Source: Legionella sp.
GTDB taxonomy: Bacteria > Pseudomonadota > Gammaproteobacteria > Legionellales > Legionellaceae
Length of the DNA: 64,000 nucleotides
Assembly: GCA_030158115.1 (NCBI GenBank)
Contig: JAOATK010000035.1
Coordinates: 98,895 to 162,894, forward strand
Direction: 5' to 3'
The notes under the pieces are model-generated. The model ran no database searches. It was given only the letters and a program-made list of their open reading frames with translations, and was not told the DNA's origin. Shown here one piece after another: positions 10,189 through 18,941 of the stretch (the first letter of the stretch is position 1; each line of letters begins with the position of its first letter). The translations under genes and the position numbers were made by a program.

Positions 10189-10479
10189 ATGCGCATTATA
10201 ATGCTAATTAGTTACATATTACTTATTGTTATTGGTGTTAGTTTTGCAGCTTTAAATGCTTCTTCTGTGAGTGTGAATTTTTATTTTTCAACTGTTTCAA
10301 TGCCCATTTCGGTTTTGATTACCATTACCCTTGGTCTGGGAATTTTAGTAGGTTTTATTTTTTTTATTGCTCGGTATTGGCGCTTAAAGTCAGAATGCAA
10401 TAAAATAAAAAATCAATTAAAACTGACTGAGCGGGAAATTAAAAATTTGCGATCAATTCCTTTGCAGGATCAGCATTGA
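10189..10479 (+). CDS. lapA: Lipopolysaccharide assembly protein A domain protein
   Basis: This 96-residue protein has two membrane segments (about residues 5-25 and 42-65) and a short charged cytoplasmic tail. The layout and the ASSVSVNFYF / FIFFIARYWRLK pattern are those of the LapA (DUF1049, YciS) family. LapA works with LapB to adjust LPS synthesis to LPS transport. I choose ATG 10189 because an AAGGA site precedes it; a TTG codon lies directly before it. The neighbours rpsA upstream and lapB downstream fit the family context. The ihfB gene often found between rpsA and lapA is absent. Confidence 0.88.
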   Translation: MRIIMLISYILLIVIGVSFAALNASSVSVNFYFSTVSMPISVLITITLGLGILVGFIFFIARYWRLKSECNKIKNQLKLTEREIKNLRSIPLQDQH

Positions 10480-10511
10480 TAGGATTCAACGTAGTTAGAG
10501 GGAGGTATTAA

Positions 10512-11681
10512 ATGATTGATTTGTGGCCACTTTTATTGCCTGCTGCTGCAGGATCAGGCTGGTGGATGGCAAACCGTAACAAGCCAAAGACAGATCAAGG
10601 CATTTATAATCGCCTATCTCGTGAATATGTTGTTGGTCTTAATTATTTGTTAAACGAACAATCCGATAAAGCTGTTGATATTTTTATTAAATTATTGGAA
10701 GTAGATAGCGATACGGTAGAAACTCATCTGGCTTTAGGAAGTTTATTTAGACGCAGGGGAGAGGTCGATAGAGCTATTCGTATACATCAAAATTTAATTG
10801 CAAGACCTCAGTTAAGTGTTCTACAAAGAAAAGAAGCCTTAATGGCGTTAGGCCAAGATTATATGAGCGCGGGAGTATTTGATCGCGCCGAACGAATTTT
10901 TTTAGAAGTGGTTGAATTGGGTGGCTCCAAAGAAACTAGTAGTTTGCATGGATTATTAGCCATCTATCAACAGGAAAAGGCTTGGGAAAAAGCCCTGGAT
11001 ATTATTAAAAAATTAGAAATTTCCACAGGGATTAGTTTACATACTCAAGCGGCTCATTATTATTGTGAAATGGCTAATCAAGCCCTTAAAGAAAACGCTA
11101 TGGATAGGGCGGTTTATTGTATTAAACAGGCCATTAATATGGATTCACAATCTGTTCGTGCCAGCTTAATGCATGCTAATCTTGAAATGAAAGAGGGACG
11201 TTATAAGCAGGCAATTCGTTCTTTAAAACGTGTGCGCGAACAAGATGCGGATTTTTTAACTGAAATTATAGAGCCTTTGGTGTATTGTCATAAAGAGTTA
11301 GGTGAAATGGATGAGTGTATTACCTATTTAAAGCAAACTTTAGCAGAGCATCCCAAGGCATCAGTCATTTTTGTTATTGCTGATTACATGCGTCAAGATA
11401 AAAATGTGGATGTTGCTATTGATTTTGTCGCAGATAATTTAAGTAAACATCCATCAATACGCGGTTTAAATCAGTTGATTTATTGGCACCTTGAATCTGC
11501 TCACGGCAAGGTACGTGATAAGCTGCAAATGTTATATGATATAACAAGCAAATTTTTAGACAATAAACCGGTTTATCGATGTGGTCACTGTGGGTTTGGT
11601 GGTAAACACTTACATTGGCATTGTCCTAGTTGTAAAAACTGGGGAAGAATGAAGCCTGTACATGGCTTAGAAGGATCTTAA
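10512..11681 (+). CDS. lapB: Lipopolysaccharide assembly protein B (TPR, zinc-ribbon)
   Basis: LapB (YciM) is an inner-membrane-anchored TPR protein that links LpxC proteolysis by FtsH to LPS demand. The 389-residue product has an N-terminal hydrophobic anchor (residues 3-20) and serial TPR units from about residue 35 to 320. It ends with a rubredoxin-like metal site with two pairs of cysteines (CGHC and CPSC, residues about 358-375). A strong GAGGGAGG ribosome site precedes the ATG. It follows lapA by 32 bases. Confidence 0.96.
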   Translation: MIDLWPLLLPAAAGSGWWMANRNKPKTDQGIYNRLSREYVVGLNYLLNEQSDKAVDIFIKLLEVDSDTVETHLALGSLFRRRGEVDRAIRIHQNLIARPQLSVLQRKEALMALGQDYMSAGVFDRAERIFLEVVELGGSKETSSLHGLLAIYQQEKAWEKALDIIKKLEISTGISLHTQAAHYYCEMANQALKENAMDRAVYCIKQAINMDSQSVRASLMHANLEMKEGRYKQAIRSLKRVREQDADFLTEIIEPLVYCHKELGEMDECITYLKQTLAEHPKASVIFVIADYMRQDKNVDVAIDFVADNLSKHPSIRGLNQLIYWHLESAHGKVRDKLQMLYDITSKFLDNKPVYRCGHCGFGGKHLHWHCPSCKNWGRMKPVHGLEGS

Positions 11682-11716
11682 ATAGAAATTAACGTTTTTA
11701 TATAATGAGAGAACTA

Positions 11717-12820
11717 ATGCAATTTATCGATTTAAAAAAACAATACTCTTTAATTGAAAATGATATTTTAACGGGTATAAGAAATGTATTGAATCATGGC
11801 CAATATATTATGGGCCCTGAAATCACGCAATTGGAAAAACAATTAGCAGATTTTGTGGGTGTTAAACATGCCATAGTAAATGCCAGTGGAACCGATGCTC
11901 TATTAATGGCTTTAATGGCCTTAGAAATTCAGCCTGGTGATGAGGTGATTACGACACCATTTAGTTTCTTTGCCACGGCAGAAGTAATTAGCCTTTGCCA
12001 TGCCATACCGGTTTTTGTAGATATCGATCCTTTAACTTACAATCTGGATCCTAACCAATTAGAAGCAGCAATTACCAAAAAAACAAAAGCAATTATCCCG
12101 GTAGGGTTATATGGGCAATGTGCAGATCACGATGCAATTAATGCAATTGCAGAGAAATACGGTATCCCAGTAGTTGAGGATGCGGCACAAAGCTTTGGTG
12201 CAACATATAAAGGAACCAATTCTTGCGCTTTATCTACCATTGGCTGTACTAGCTTTTTCCCTTCAAAACCTTTGGGTGGTTATGGTGATTCAGGGGCATG
12301 TTTTACTAACGATGATGAGTTAGCTAAAAAATTATTGGAAATTCGTATTCATGGACAAAATGCGCGTTATTGTCATAGTAGGATTGGTATCAATGGGCGT
12401 ATGGACACTATTCAAGCGGCCATTTTAATTGAAAAAATGAAACTTTTTCCTAATGAAATTATATTACGTCAAAAAGTTGCTAAGCATTATGATGAGTTAC
12501 TTTCTTCTCGGGTTAAAACACCGGTTATACAAAGTCATAATACAAGTGTGTATGCTCAATATACCATTGAGGTAAGTGATCGCGAACATGTTCAAAAATC
12601 AATGCACGAATTAGGGATTCCTACAGCAGTTCATTACCCAGTTCCTTTGCATCAACAAGCAGCGATGGCTTATTTAGGTTACTCCAAAGGTGATTTTCCT
12701 CATGCTGAAAAAGCTAGTCAAAGTGTGATTAGTTTACCAATGCATCCTTATTTACAAAAAGAAGAGCAAGTGAAAGTCGCAGAAGCAGTTAAGCATGCTT
12801 TAGATGAGGTAATGGCTTAA
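11717..12820 (+). CDS. DegT/DnrJ/EryC1/StrS family sugar aminotransferase
   Basis: This PLP enzyme family transaminates keto-sugar nucleotides used in LPS, capsule or glycan synthesis. From ATG 11717 it is 367 residues: MQFIDLKKQY at the start, NASGTDALLMAL, PVVEDAAQSFGA, the PLP-lysine region FFPSKPLGGYGD and HYPVPLHQQ near the end. This pattern resembles WbpE-type enzymes. An ATG 12 bases earlier is possible, but GAGAG in between is a better ribosome site for 11717. It sits between lapB and pyrF, which adjoin one another in enterics, so it looks like an insertion of an envelope-sugar gene. The substrate cannot be named. Confidence 0.88.
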   Translation: MQFIDLKKQYSLIENDILTGIRNVLNHGQYIMGPEITQLEKQLADFVGVKHAIVNASGTDALLMALMALEIQPGDEVITTPFSFFATAEVISLCHAIPVFVDIDPLTYNLDPNQLEAAITKKTKAIIPVGLYGQCADHDAINAIAEKYGIPVVEDAAQSFGATYKGTNSCALSTIGCTSFFPSKPLGGYGDSGACFTNDDELAKKLLEIRIHGQNARYCHSRIGINGRMDTIQAAILIEKMKLFPNEIILRQKVAKHYDELLSSRVKTPVIQSHNTSVYAQYTIEVSDREHVQKSMHELGIPTAVHYPVPLHQQAAMAYLGYSKGDFPHAEKASQSVISLPMHPYLQKEEQVKVAEAVKHALDEVMA

Positions 12821-13534
12821 ATGCCTTCTCAATTAATTGTGGCATTAGATTTTAATGATGAGCAGGAAGCTTTTCGTCTAGTACAGAAGCTAGATCCCAA
12901 AAATTGCGTGTTAAAAGTCGGCAGTGAGCTTTTTACGCTTTTTGGGACTCGCTTTGTCACCCAATTAATTAATCAACAATTTAAAGTTTTTTTAGATTTA
13001 AAGTTTCATGATATTCCCAATACTGTAGCGCATGCTTGTAAAGCGGCAGCTGATCTTGGTGTTTGGATGGTGAATGTGCATGCATTAGGCGGGATGAGGA
13101 TGATGCATGCAGCGAGAGAGGCTTTAGAATCCTATGGTTCTAACAGACCACTTTTAATTGCGGTAACTGTTTTAACTAGTTTTGATCAATTTGATTTAAA
13201 CGCCTTGGGGATTAACGTCCCATTGATAGAGCAAGTTAAAAAATTAGCTTTTTTAACTAAAGAGTCAGGCTTGGATGGCGTTGTTAGTTCCGCTCATGAA
13301 GTACAATCAATTAAACAGATTTGCGGTTCACAATTTATTACGGTAACTCCAGGAATTCGCTTATCAACGGATGCAAAAAATGATCAAACTCGTATTATGA
13401 CGCCTAAAGAGGCGATTGATGCAGGCAGTGATTATTTAGTGATAGGTCGTCCTATCACGCAAGCAGTAAATCCCGCAGAAGTGGTGGCGCAGATTTTGGC
13501 AAGTATTCAGAATCGGGGGGCTTTGTGCCGCTAA
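12821..13534 (+). CDS. pyrF: Orotidine 5'-phosphate decarboxylase
   Basis: PyrF converts OMP to UMP, the last step of de novo pyrimidine synthesis. It is 237 residues, normal length. The catalytic Asp/Lys cluster is in [13 protein letters not shown], and the phosphate-binding end is VTPGIRL plus YLVIGRPIT. The ATG immediately follows the stop of the aminotransferase gene (no gap), so the two are probably translated in tandem. Confidence 0.97.
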   Translation: MPSQLIVALDFNDEQEAFRLVQKLDPKNCVLKVGSELFTLFGTRFVTQLINQQFKVFLDLKFHDIPNTVAHACKAAADLGVWMVNVHALGGMRMMHAAREALESYGSNRPLLIAVTVLTSFDQFDLNALGINVPLIEQVKKLAFLTKESGLDGVVSSAHEVQSIKQICGSQFITVTPGIRLSTDAKNDQTRIMTPKEAIDAGSDYLVIGRPITQAVNPAEVVAQILASIQNRGALCR

Positions 13535-13577
13535 TTATTGCTCAGTGGCACGGAATCCTTTTTTTTAGGACTTTTTT

Positions 13578-13985
13578 ATGTACAGCAATCTAAGTCTTTA
13601 TTATCTTAATCAACTAGGAATTAGGCCTTGGATAAAAAGAACAGAGGTTTTAGAAGATAGGCTTAAATTATTTGTCTTTTCTCCATCAAATTTAAGCATC
13701 AAAGCAACTATTTTATTAAATCAAATGATAAAATATATTCATCTGGATTCGAATGAGTTAATACTAATTCCTATTCAAGACAGTGCCTCGCTATCAGATT
13801 ATAGACATCAAATTGATCAAAAAAACCCATTAGCTGTTTTAGTTATAGGAATAAATCCTTCACAATTAAATTTAAATTGTCCCATGGTCTTGTGTGATTC
13901 CCCTGATGATCTTTTACAGCATCCAACTCACAAGAAAAAAGTATTCCAAGAACTTTCTTATCTTAATCAAATAATTGTTTCATGA
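13578..13985 (+). CDS. holD: Probable DNA polymerase III psi subunit
   Basis: This 135-residue protein has no strong motif, but its layout matches E. coli HolD: an N-terminal LNQLGIRPWIKR (E. coli LQQLGITQWSLRR), a beta-strand core, and a C-terminal helix HPTHKKKVFQELSYL (E. coli NPTARAALWQQICTY). Psi joins chi and the clamp loader and helps hand over SSB-coated DNA. I assign it by eye from these two ends and the length. An AGGA site precedes the ATG. The TGA stop overlaps the next start as ATGA. Alternative: an unrelated Legionella hypothetical protein. Confidence 0.6.
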   Translation: MYSNLSLYYLNQLGIRPWIKRTEVLEDRLKLFVFSPSNLSIKATILLNQMIKYIHLDSNELILIPIQDSASLSDYRHQIDQKNPLAVLVIGINPSQLNLNCPMVLCDSPDDLLQHPTHKKKVFQELSYLNQIIVS

Positions 13986-14470
13986 AAATGAAAGGATTCA
14001 CATTCCTTGAGTTATTAATCACACTGAGTGTTGTTCTTATCTTGTCAATAATAGGCATAACTTCGTATTCTTCTTTAAGACAAAAAAACGAACTGCAAGT
14101 CATAGAAGATGAATTAAAAACAGTAATCCATTATGCAAAAATTCAATCCATTATTTTAGATAAATCAGTTTCACTTTCTCCGTCTAGTTCCTCATTAAAT
14201 TGGGCTAAAGGAATTAAGCTCTCTGCTTTAAATAAAAAGACAGGGGAGTTAAAGTTACTTTATCAATGGCAATGGCAGCATCCTCGCTGGCATATTACTT
14301 GGAGAGGAGTTCATTCTTCGAATAGTTTGAATTTTTCTAAGCACCTTACCCACGCTATTAGTAATGGACAATTTATTGTTGTGAACTTAGATACCCACCA
14401 AAAAGTGATTATGATTTTAAATCGACTCGGGCGAATAAGAGTAAATAATAGCTTGTCCCAGAGCTTTTAA
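13982..14470 (+). CDS. GspH/FimT-like minor pseudopilin
   Basis: The protein begins MKMKGFTFLELLITLSVVL: a short basic leader, the prepilin peptidase site G/F, Glu at +5 of the mature protein and a hydrophobic helix to about residue 28. The body is 162 residues, consistent with minor pseudopilins of type IV pilus or type II secretion systems (FimT/GspH family). It stands alone, away from any visible pilus or secretion cluster, and is translationally coupled to the upstream holD candidate by an ATGA overlap. Its partner machinery would be encoded elsewhere. Confidence 0.82.
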   Translation: MKMKGFTFLELLITLSVVLILSIIGITSYSSLRQKNELQVIEDELKTVIHYAKIQSIILDKSVSLSPSSSSLNWAKGIKLSALNKKTGELKLLYQWQWQHPRWHITWRGVHSSNSLNFSKHLTHAISNGQFIVVNLDTHQKVIMILNRLGRIRVNNSLSQSF

Positions 14471-14515
14471 TTTTGTAAGATCTTTTTGAAATTATCTTCT
14501 ATTTAATGCGAATAC

Positions 14516-15052
14516 ATGCCCATTAATACATCTCTTATTCCTTACCTAACAGCCGAATGCTCCAAGCAATTTTTAGAGTGGATAACTTATCAAGAGCCCT
14601 TGACCGATAAACTCCACAAAATAAAAGGTGAAGCAACACTTAAGCTTTTATCTCAAGAGTGGAAAAAGACAGATGAGTGGAGTCATAACCTTCTTGAAAT
14701 TCATGATGAATTTGTTTTTCAGCGTGAAATTATGATGAAAAGTCATGGGGTAGTTTATTGGTATGCTCGAAGTATTATCCCGCAAGGATGCTATGATCTA
14801 GATCCTTCTTTTTTCGACCGCCTAAAGCAAGAATCAATAAAATATTTAATCTTCAACAATGAGCAGGTGGCTCGAATTAATTTTACTACTTATGCTGTAG
14901 ATTCTCACTCGCTGGAGTTAAGTTGGGTAAAAAAATACATTAAAACTATAGAGGGAATCCTTTGGGTACGAATTTCCGAGTTTTCTTTTCAAAAGGCTGC
15001 TTCGTTTTATTTAATAGAAATTATGCTGCCTGAATTAGGAGAGATTACCTGA
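14516..15052 (+). CDS. ubiC: Chorismate--pyruvate lyase
   Basis: UbiC cleaves chorismate to 4-hydroxybenzoate, feeding ubiquinone synthesis. The 178-residue protein is divergent but keeps the family pattern: WITYQEPLTDKL near the N-terminus, QREIMMKSHG..YWYARSIIP in the middle (E. coli [20 protein letters not shown]) and LIEIMLP at the end (E. coli LTELFLP). Its TGA stop shares one base with the ATG of ubiA, the partner that uses its product, which strongly supports the call. Confidence 0.85.
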   Translation: MPINTSLIPYLTAECSKQFLEWITYQEPLTDKLHKIKGEATLKLLSQEWKKTDEWSHNLLEIHDEFVFQREIMMKSHGVVYWYARSIIPQGCYDLDPSFFDRLKQESIKYLIFNNEQVARINFTTYAVDSHSLELSWVKKYIKTIEGILWVRISEFSFQKAASFYLIEIMLPELGEIT

Positions 15053-15885
15053 TGAAGTGGAGGGCGTATTGGCAATTAATGCGGTTTGATAAACCTATAG
15101 GAATTTTATTACTCTGGTTTCCTACCGCTTGGGCCTTGTGGTTGGCCAATAAAGGGGCGCCGTCTTTTAGGTTATTTTTATTATTTCTAAGTGGTACTGT
15201 AATCATGCGTGCAGCAGGTTGTGTGATGAATGATCTGGCTGATCGAGATATTGATAAATATGTGACTCGAACTCAAAAGCGTCCTATAACTGCAGGTGAA
15301 GTTAGTTTAACTGAGGCAGGAGGCTTATTGTTACTGCTCCTTACAGCGGCCTTTTTGATCTTAATTAATTTACCGTGGAATTGTATTTATCTTGGATTTG
15401 TTGCTTTGTTTATTTCATTTCTTTATCCCTTTTGTAAACGCTTTTTTAACACCCCACAGTTAGTCCTTGGATTAGCATTTTCTATGGGTATTCCTATGGC
15501 TTATCTGGCCTCTGGTGTTTCGCTCAATAGAGAATGTGCCTTATTGTTTTTAATTAATTTTTTCTGGATTGTTTCCTATGACACCATGTATGCAATGACT
15601 GATAAAGCGGATGATTTGCGTATTGGTGTAAAGTCCACTGCGATTTATTTTGCAAGTTATGACCGATTAATTATTGGTGTGCTACAAGGCTTATTGCATG
15701 GGCTATGGTTGTATTGGGCTCAGGGGTTGTTTTATTTTTTTTGGTTAGCCGCAGGATGTGTTTTGTTTTATCAACAAGTCTTAATCAATCAGAGAGAGCC
15801 TGAAAAATGTTTTAAGGCATTTCGTATCAGCGCTTATTATGGTGCATTGATGTGGTTTGGAATTATTGTATCCTTGTCGCCTTGA
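15052..15885 (+). CDS. ubiA: 4-hydroxybenzoate octaprenyltransferase
   Basis: UbiA is an inner-membrane prenyltransferase attaching the polyprenyl tail to 4-hydroxybenzoate. The 277-residue protein has about eight membrane helices. Both Asp-rich Mg-diphosphate motifs are present: NDLADRDID (about residue 60) and DTMYAMTDKADD (about residue 180). The coupling with ubiC is as in many gammaproteobacteria. Confidence 0.96.
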   Translation: MKWRAYWQLMRFDKPIGILLLWFPTAWALWLANKGAPSFRLFLLFLSGTVIMRAAGCVMNDLADRDIDKYVTRTQKRPITAGEVSLTEAGGLLLLLLTAAFLILINLPWNCIYLGFVALFISFLYPFCKRFFNTPQLVLGLAFSMGIPMAYLASGVSLNRECALLFLINFFWIVSYDTMYAMTDKADDLRIGVKSTAIYFASYDRLIIGVLQGLLHGLWLYWAQGLFYFFWLAAGCVLFYQQVLINQREPEKCFKAFRISAYYGALMWFGIIVSLSP

Positions 15886-16009
15886 TTTCTCAGTACGATG
15901 CATAATTAAGAGATTTCTGAGCCATAATAAATTTAGCCTATCCTTTTGCAGATTGGCACAGAGCGTCAGGAACGGCTAGAAAAGTAAAAATTGATGGGAA
16001 TAGAATTGG
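15886..16009. other. Convergent intergenic gap
   Basis: 124 bases lie between ubiA and deoC. I see no convincing terminator hairpin, repeat or small gene. Confidence 0.5.
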
Positions 16010-16762
16010 TTACGTTTTCGTTAACTCATCTAATAAGCTACTTGCCCCAATGCGAAACCAGGATTTGTCTATCGACTGATTCAACATCAATTCTGCAAGC
16101 CGTGCATAATGATACGCTTGGAGAGGAGTTTTAACGCCTCCAGACACTTTTAGACCACAGTTAGTGCCAGAGTCCTTTAACGCACTTAAAATAGCAAATA
16201 CAGCGCTTAATGAGGCCCCTTGAGGAGTTTTTCCTGTAGACGTTTTAATAAAGTCACAACCCTCACCGCTAAGTTGTTTACTGACTTCATAAACAGATTG
16301 CATTTGTGAAAAGGCGCCAGTTTCTAAAATTATTTTCAAGGTTAAATTATAATTTTTACAAGACCTTATTATAGCGCGACAACGATGAAGGGCTTCTTGT
16401 TCTTTGCCATCAAGATAGAGCTGATAAGGAAGTACATAGTCTATTTCATTAACGCCTAATTCAAGCGCTTTATCTATGGCATTGAGTGAGTTTAACAAAT
16501 CCTCATTACCTTGAGGAAAATTAATCACGGTGACGCGATTCAATGTTGGAAATAAAGAAAGATGCTGACTATAGACACAAACCGCCGCCACTTTATTAAG
16601 CTGGGCCTTGTCGTTTAATTCGGACAGTGATTCTATAGATGCATTTTCATCTAATAAGGTAAGGTCTATGGAGTGTATTAATTGCTCAGCAGTGACTAAG
16701 GGTTTACTCTCACTGCTGAGCAATTGTTCTAAAGTTTTATTCAAATGGGCTTCTAAACTCAC
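16010..16762 (-). CDS. deoC: Deoxyribose-phosphate aldolase
   Basis: DeoC splits 2-deoxyribose-5-phosphate into acetaldehyde and glyceraldehyde-3-phosphate. The 250-residue protein has the Schiff-base lysine segment DFIKTSTGK, the upstream EIDYVLP, and the second lysine in GLKVSGGVKT. The start is a GTG overlapping the TGA of punA (GTGA), so the two are coupled. With cdd and punA it forms a nucleoside degradation operon. Confidence 0.96.
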   Translation of the reverse strand: MSLEAHLNKTLEQLLSSESKPLVTAEQLIHSIDLTLLDENASIESLSELNDKAQLNKVAAVCVYSQHLSLFPTLNRVTVINFPQGNEDLLNSLNAIDKALELGVNEIDYVLPYQLYLDGKEQEALHRCRAIIRSCKNYNLTLKIILETGAFSQMQSVYEVSKQLSGEGCDFIKTSTGKTPQGASLSAVFAILSALKDSGTNCGLKVSGGVKTPLQAYHYARLAELMLNQSIDKSWFRIGASSLLDELTKT

Positions 16763-17595
16763 TTAAGTCCCGCAATATATTGTTTAATGAGTAAATTTAA
16801 TTTGTTAGCCGCACTTTGTGCCGTTGCTACCACTGAATCATGGTTGTGAGCCGTCGCAGCAAGCCCTGTAGCAAAGTTGGTAATGGTTGCAATCACTGCA
16901 ACATGCATTCCACAATGATTAGCTACTAATACTTCTGGTACTGTAGACATGCCTACGGCATCTGCGCCCCAAATTTTAAAAGCTCTAATTTCTGCAGCTG
17001 TTTCATAATGAGGGCCCAGTACAGAAATATAAACACCTTCTGGAAGATTAATGGAATTTTTAGCAGCAATGGCTAATAAATCCTGGCGCATTTTTTTATC
17101 GTAGGCGTTATCAATAGGGTAAAATCTAGGACCAAATTCATCATCATTAGCACCAATCAATGGGTTACTAGGTTGCATGTTAATGTGATCAGAAATCAAC
17201 ATAAGCTCTCCAGGTCCTACGTCTTCCCTCAAAGAACCAGACGCATTGGTTGCAATAAAATAGTCACAACCTAAAAGCTTTAATGTGCGTACATAGGTTT
17301 TCACCGTGTCGTAATTTTCTAGGCCTTCATAAGTATGCGCACGACCTTGCAAACAAACGACACCCACACCATTTGAGTATCCTAAGATTAAATTACCACC
17401 ATGTCCATGTACCGTAATTTTTGGAAAACCAGGCAGCTCTTCGTAGCTTATAGACACAGCATCTTGTAATTCATCGGCAAATTGGCCTAATCCAGAACCT
17501 AAAACAACAGCTACAGAAGGTTTAAATGAAGGGTATAATTTTTTAATATAATCTGCAGCTAAATGCGGGTAGCTCTGTTTTAGGGCAGTATTCAT
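16759..17595 (-). CDS. punA: Purine nucleoside phosphorylase (trimeric PNP family)
   Basis: It cleaves purine (deoxy)nucleosides with phosphate to the base and (deoxy)ribose-1-phosphate. The 278-residue length and motifs (VVLGSGLGQF, GHGGNLILG, LQGRAHTYEG, NASGSLREDVGPGELM, GMSTVPEVLVANHCG) place it in the trimeric PNP/XapA family rather than the hexameric DeoD family. It lies between cdd and deoC. Confidence 0.94.
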   Translation of the reverse strand: MNTALKQSYPHLAADYIKKLYPSFKPSVAVVLGSGLGQFADELQDAVSISYEELPGFPKITVHGHGGNLILGYSNGVGVVCLQGRAHTYEGLENYDTVKTYVRTLKLLGCDYFIATNASGSLREDVGPGELMLISDHINMQPSNPLIGANDDEFGPRFYPIDNAYDKKMRQDLLAIAAKNSINLPEGVYISVLGPHYETAAEIRAFKIWGADAVGMSTVPEVLVANHCGMHVAVIATITNFATGLAATAHNHDSVVATAQSAANKLNLLIKQYIAGLK

Positions 17596-17607
17596 GGTGC
17601 TATTATC

Positions 17608-18018
17608 CTATTTGGGTTGAAAGTCAAAATCAAAAGCTAAGGGCAGGAGGTCATTAATAGTGACGCTGCGTAATATAGTCTCTTTGTTGCATAAATGGAT
17701 TGTGGTATCTGGAGTTGAAAATTCATGAATTCTTTGACGACATGCGCCACATGGTGAGCATAATTCATTTGTCCCGGCCAAGACCACCATGCTTTTAATG
17801 CGCCGCTCTCCTGAGGAAACCATGCTAGCAATTGCGGATGTTTCTGCGCAGAGAGTTAAGCCATAAGAGCTGTTTTCAACATTGATTCCTGTATATAAAT
17901 TGTCTTTATCGGTGCAAATACAGCAGGCAACAGTAAATTGAGAATAAGGTGCGTAAGCATAGCGGAGGGCATTATGTGATTTCGAAATCATTTTCGCGAT
18001 TATTGGATCCATTAACAT
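17608..18018 (-). CDS. cdd: Cytidine deaminase
   Basis: Cdd converts cytidine and deoxycytidine to the uridine forms. At 136 residues it is the short, homotetrameric type. The zinc site is CAETSAI (Cys plus catalytic Glu) and PCGACRQ (two Cys). ATG codons at 18018 and 18012 are both possible starts. It is the first gene of the salvage operon, 12 bases before punA. Confidence 0.95.
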   Translation of the reverse strand: MLMDPIIAKMISKSHNALRYAYAPYSQFTVACCICTDKDNLYTGINVENSSYGLTLCAETSAIASMVSSGERRIKSMVVLAGTNELCSPCGACRQRIHEFSTPDTTIHLCNKETILRSVTINDLLPLAFDFDFQPK

Positions 18019-18047
18019 ACCATGATCTTAGAATTGAAAGGGCTCAA

Positions 18048-18887
18048 TTATACTGAAGTACCTGCTAAAAGACCACTTGAATCTGCGTCAAGTTGGCTGC
18101 TTGGATTTTCTTCAGCTAAATCAGTTTCTAACCCCCGCTTGGTCGTTATCGGTTGTAATTCCATTGAATCAAAAAGGCGTTTGCTGTGGTGTGGATCCAA
18201 TTCGGCTTTATGCTCTTCTTGATAGGCAGCGCCTAATCCGTCTAATACTGTAGCGCTACTTGAATTAGCGTTAAATTTCTTATGATTTCCAATATAAGAA
18301 TCTAGCCAAAAGTCTAATGCTAATGCCCCTAATCCCACATAGATAAGTAAGGAAAAAAGAGTAATAGGCAAGGCTAGAAAAGGTAATGCAATCATTAAGA
18401 TACAAGAAACTGCAGCAACTAAAGTAATCGATGTTGCCGTGGCAGCATAACCTACGTAAGCTTTTTGGCGAGTTAAAGAAAAATTCTCATCATGGGCTGG
18501 TGGATTTTTATATTTGTGAAGCTCTCCGATAACCCAAATGATATTTCCTAGTAAAAAGAAACAGGCAGCAAGGGGCAGCAAGGGAGTAAAAAAAACTGCT
18601 CCAATACTAATTACAGCGCCAATAAATCCAACAAAGGATGAGAGCAAAAATTGTTCTTTAATTTTTGCAAAACCATACCACTTTTCCTTATGTTTTTTAT
18701 ACTCAGGTTGAAAATAGCTAGAAAAAAACCAGGCAGCATAGCCCAGCATATAAAGGCCTAAAGAAAAGAATCTAAAGACAGCAGATGCTATGGGAACAGG
18801 AATATATTGAAGTTTAGACAGCATGAAACCCGAGAAAAAAAAACCACCGCTCGCATTGTTTAATATTTGCTCAGCTTTCTTGTTCAT
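18048..18887 (-). CDS. Multispanning membrane protein of unknown function
   Basis: From ATG 18887 (GGAG site 5 bases upstream) the product is 279 residues. I recognise no family. Three hydrophobic blocks (about residues 16-60, 75-125 and 145-200) suggest about six membrane helices. The last 75 residues are hydrophilic and rich in Ser, Glu and Asp (RLFDSMELQPITTKRGLETD and after). A frame opening at TTG 18911 would add eight residues without a ribosome site. Membrane proteins with hydrophilic tails are common among Dot/Icm substrates, so an effector role is possible but unproven. Confidence 0.75.
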   Translation of the reverse strand: MNKKAEQILNNASGGFFFSGFMLSKLQYIPVPIASAVFRFFSLGLYMLGYAAWFFSSYFQPEYKKHKEKWYGFAKIKEQFLLSSFVGFIGAVISIGAVFFTPLLPLAACFFLLGNIIWVIGELHKYKNPPAHDENFSLTRQKAYVGYAATATSITLVAAVSCILMIALPFLALPITLFSLLIYVGLGALALDFWLDSYIGNHKKFNANSSSATVLDGLGAAYQEEHKAELDPHHSKRLFDSMELQPITTKRGLETDLAEENPSSQLDADSSGLLAGTSV

Positions 18888-18941
18888 GATCTCTCCAATC
18901 GCCGAAAACAAGCAGATTGTATCTTAATTATTCAAGAATGT

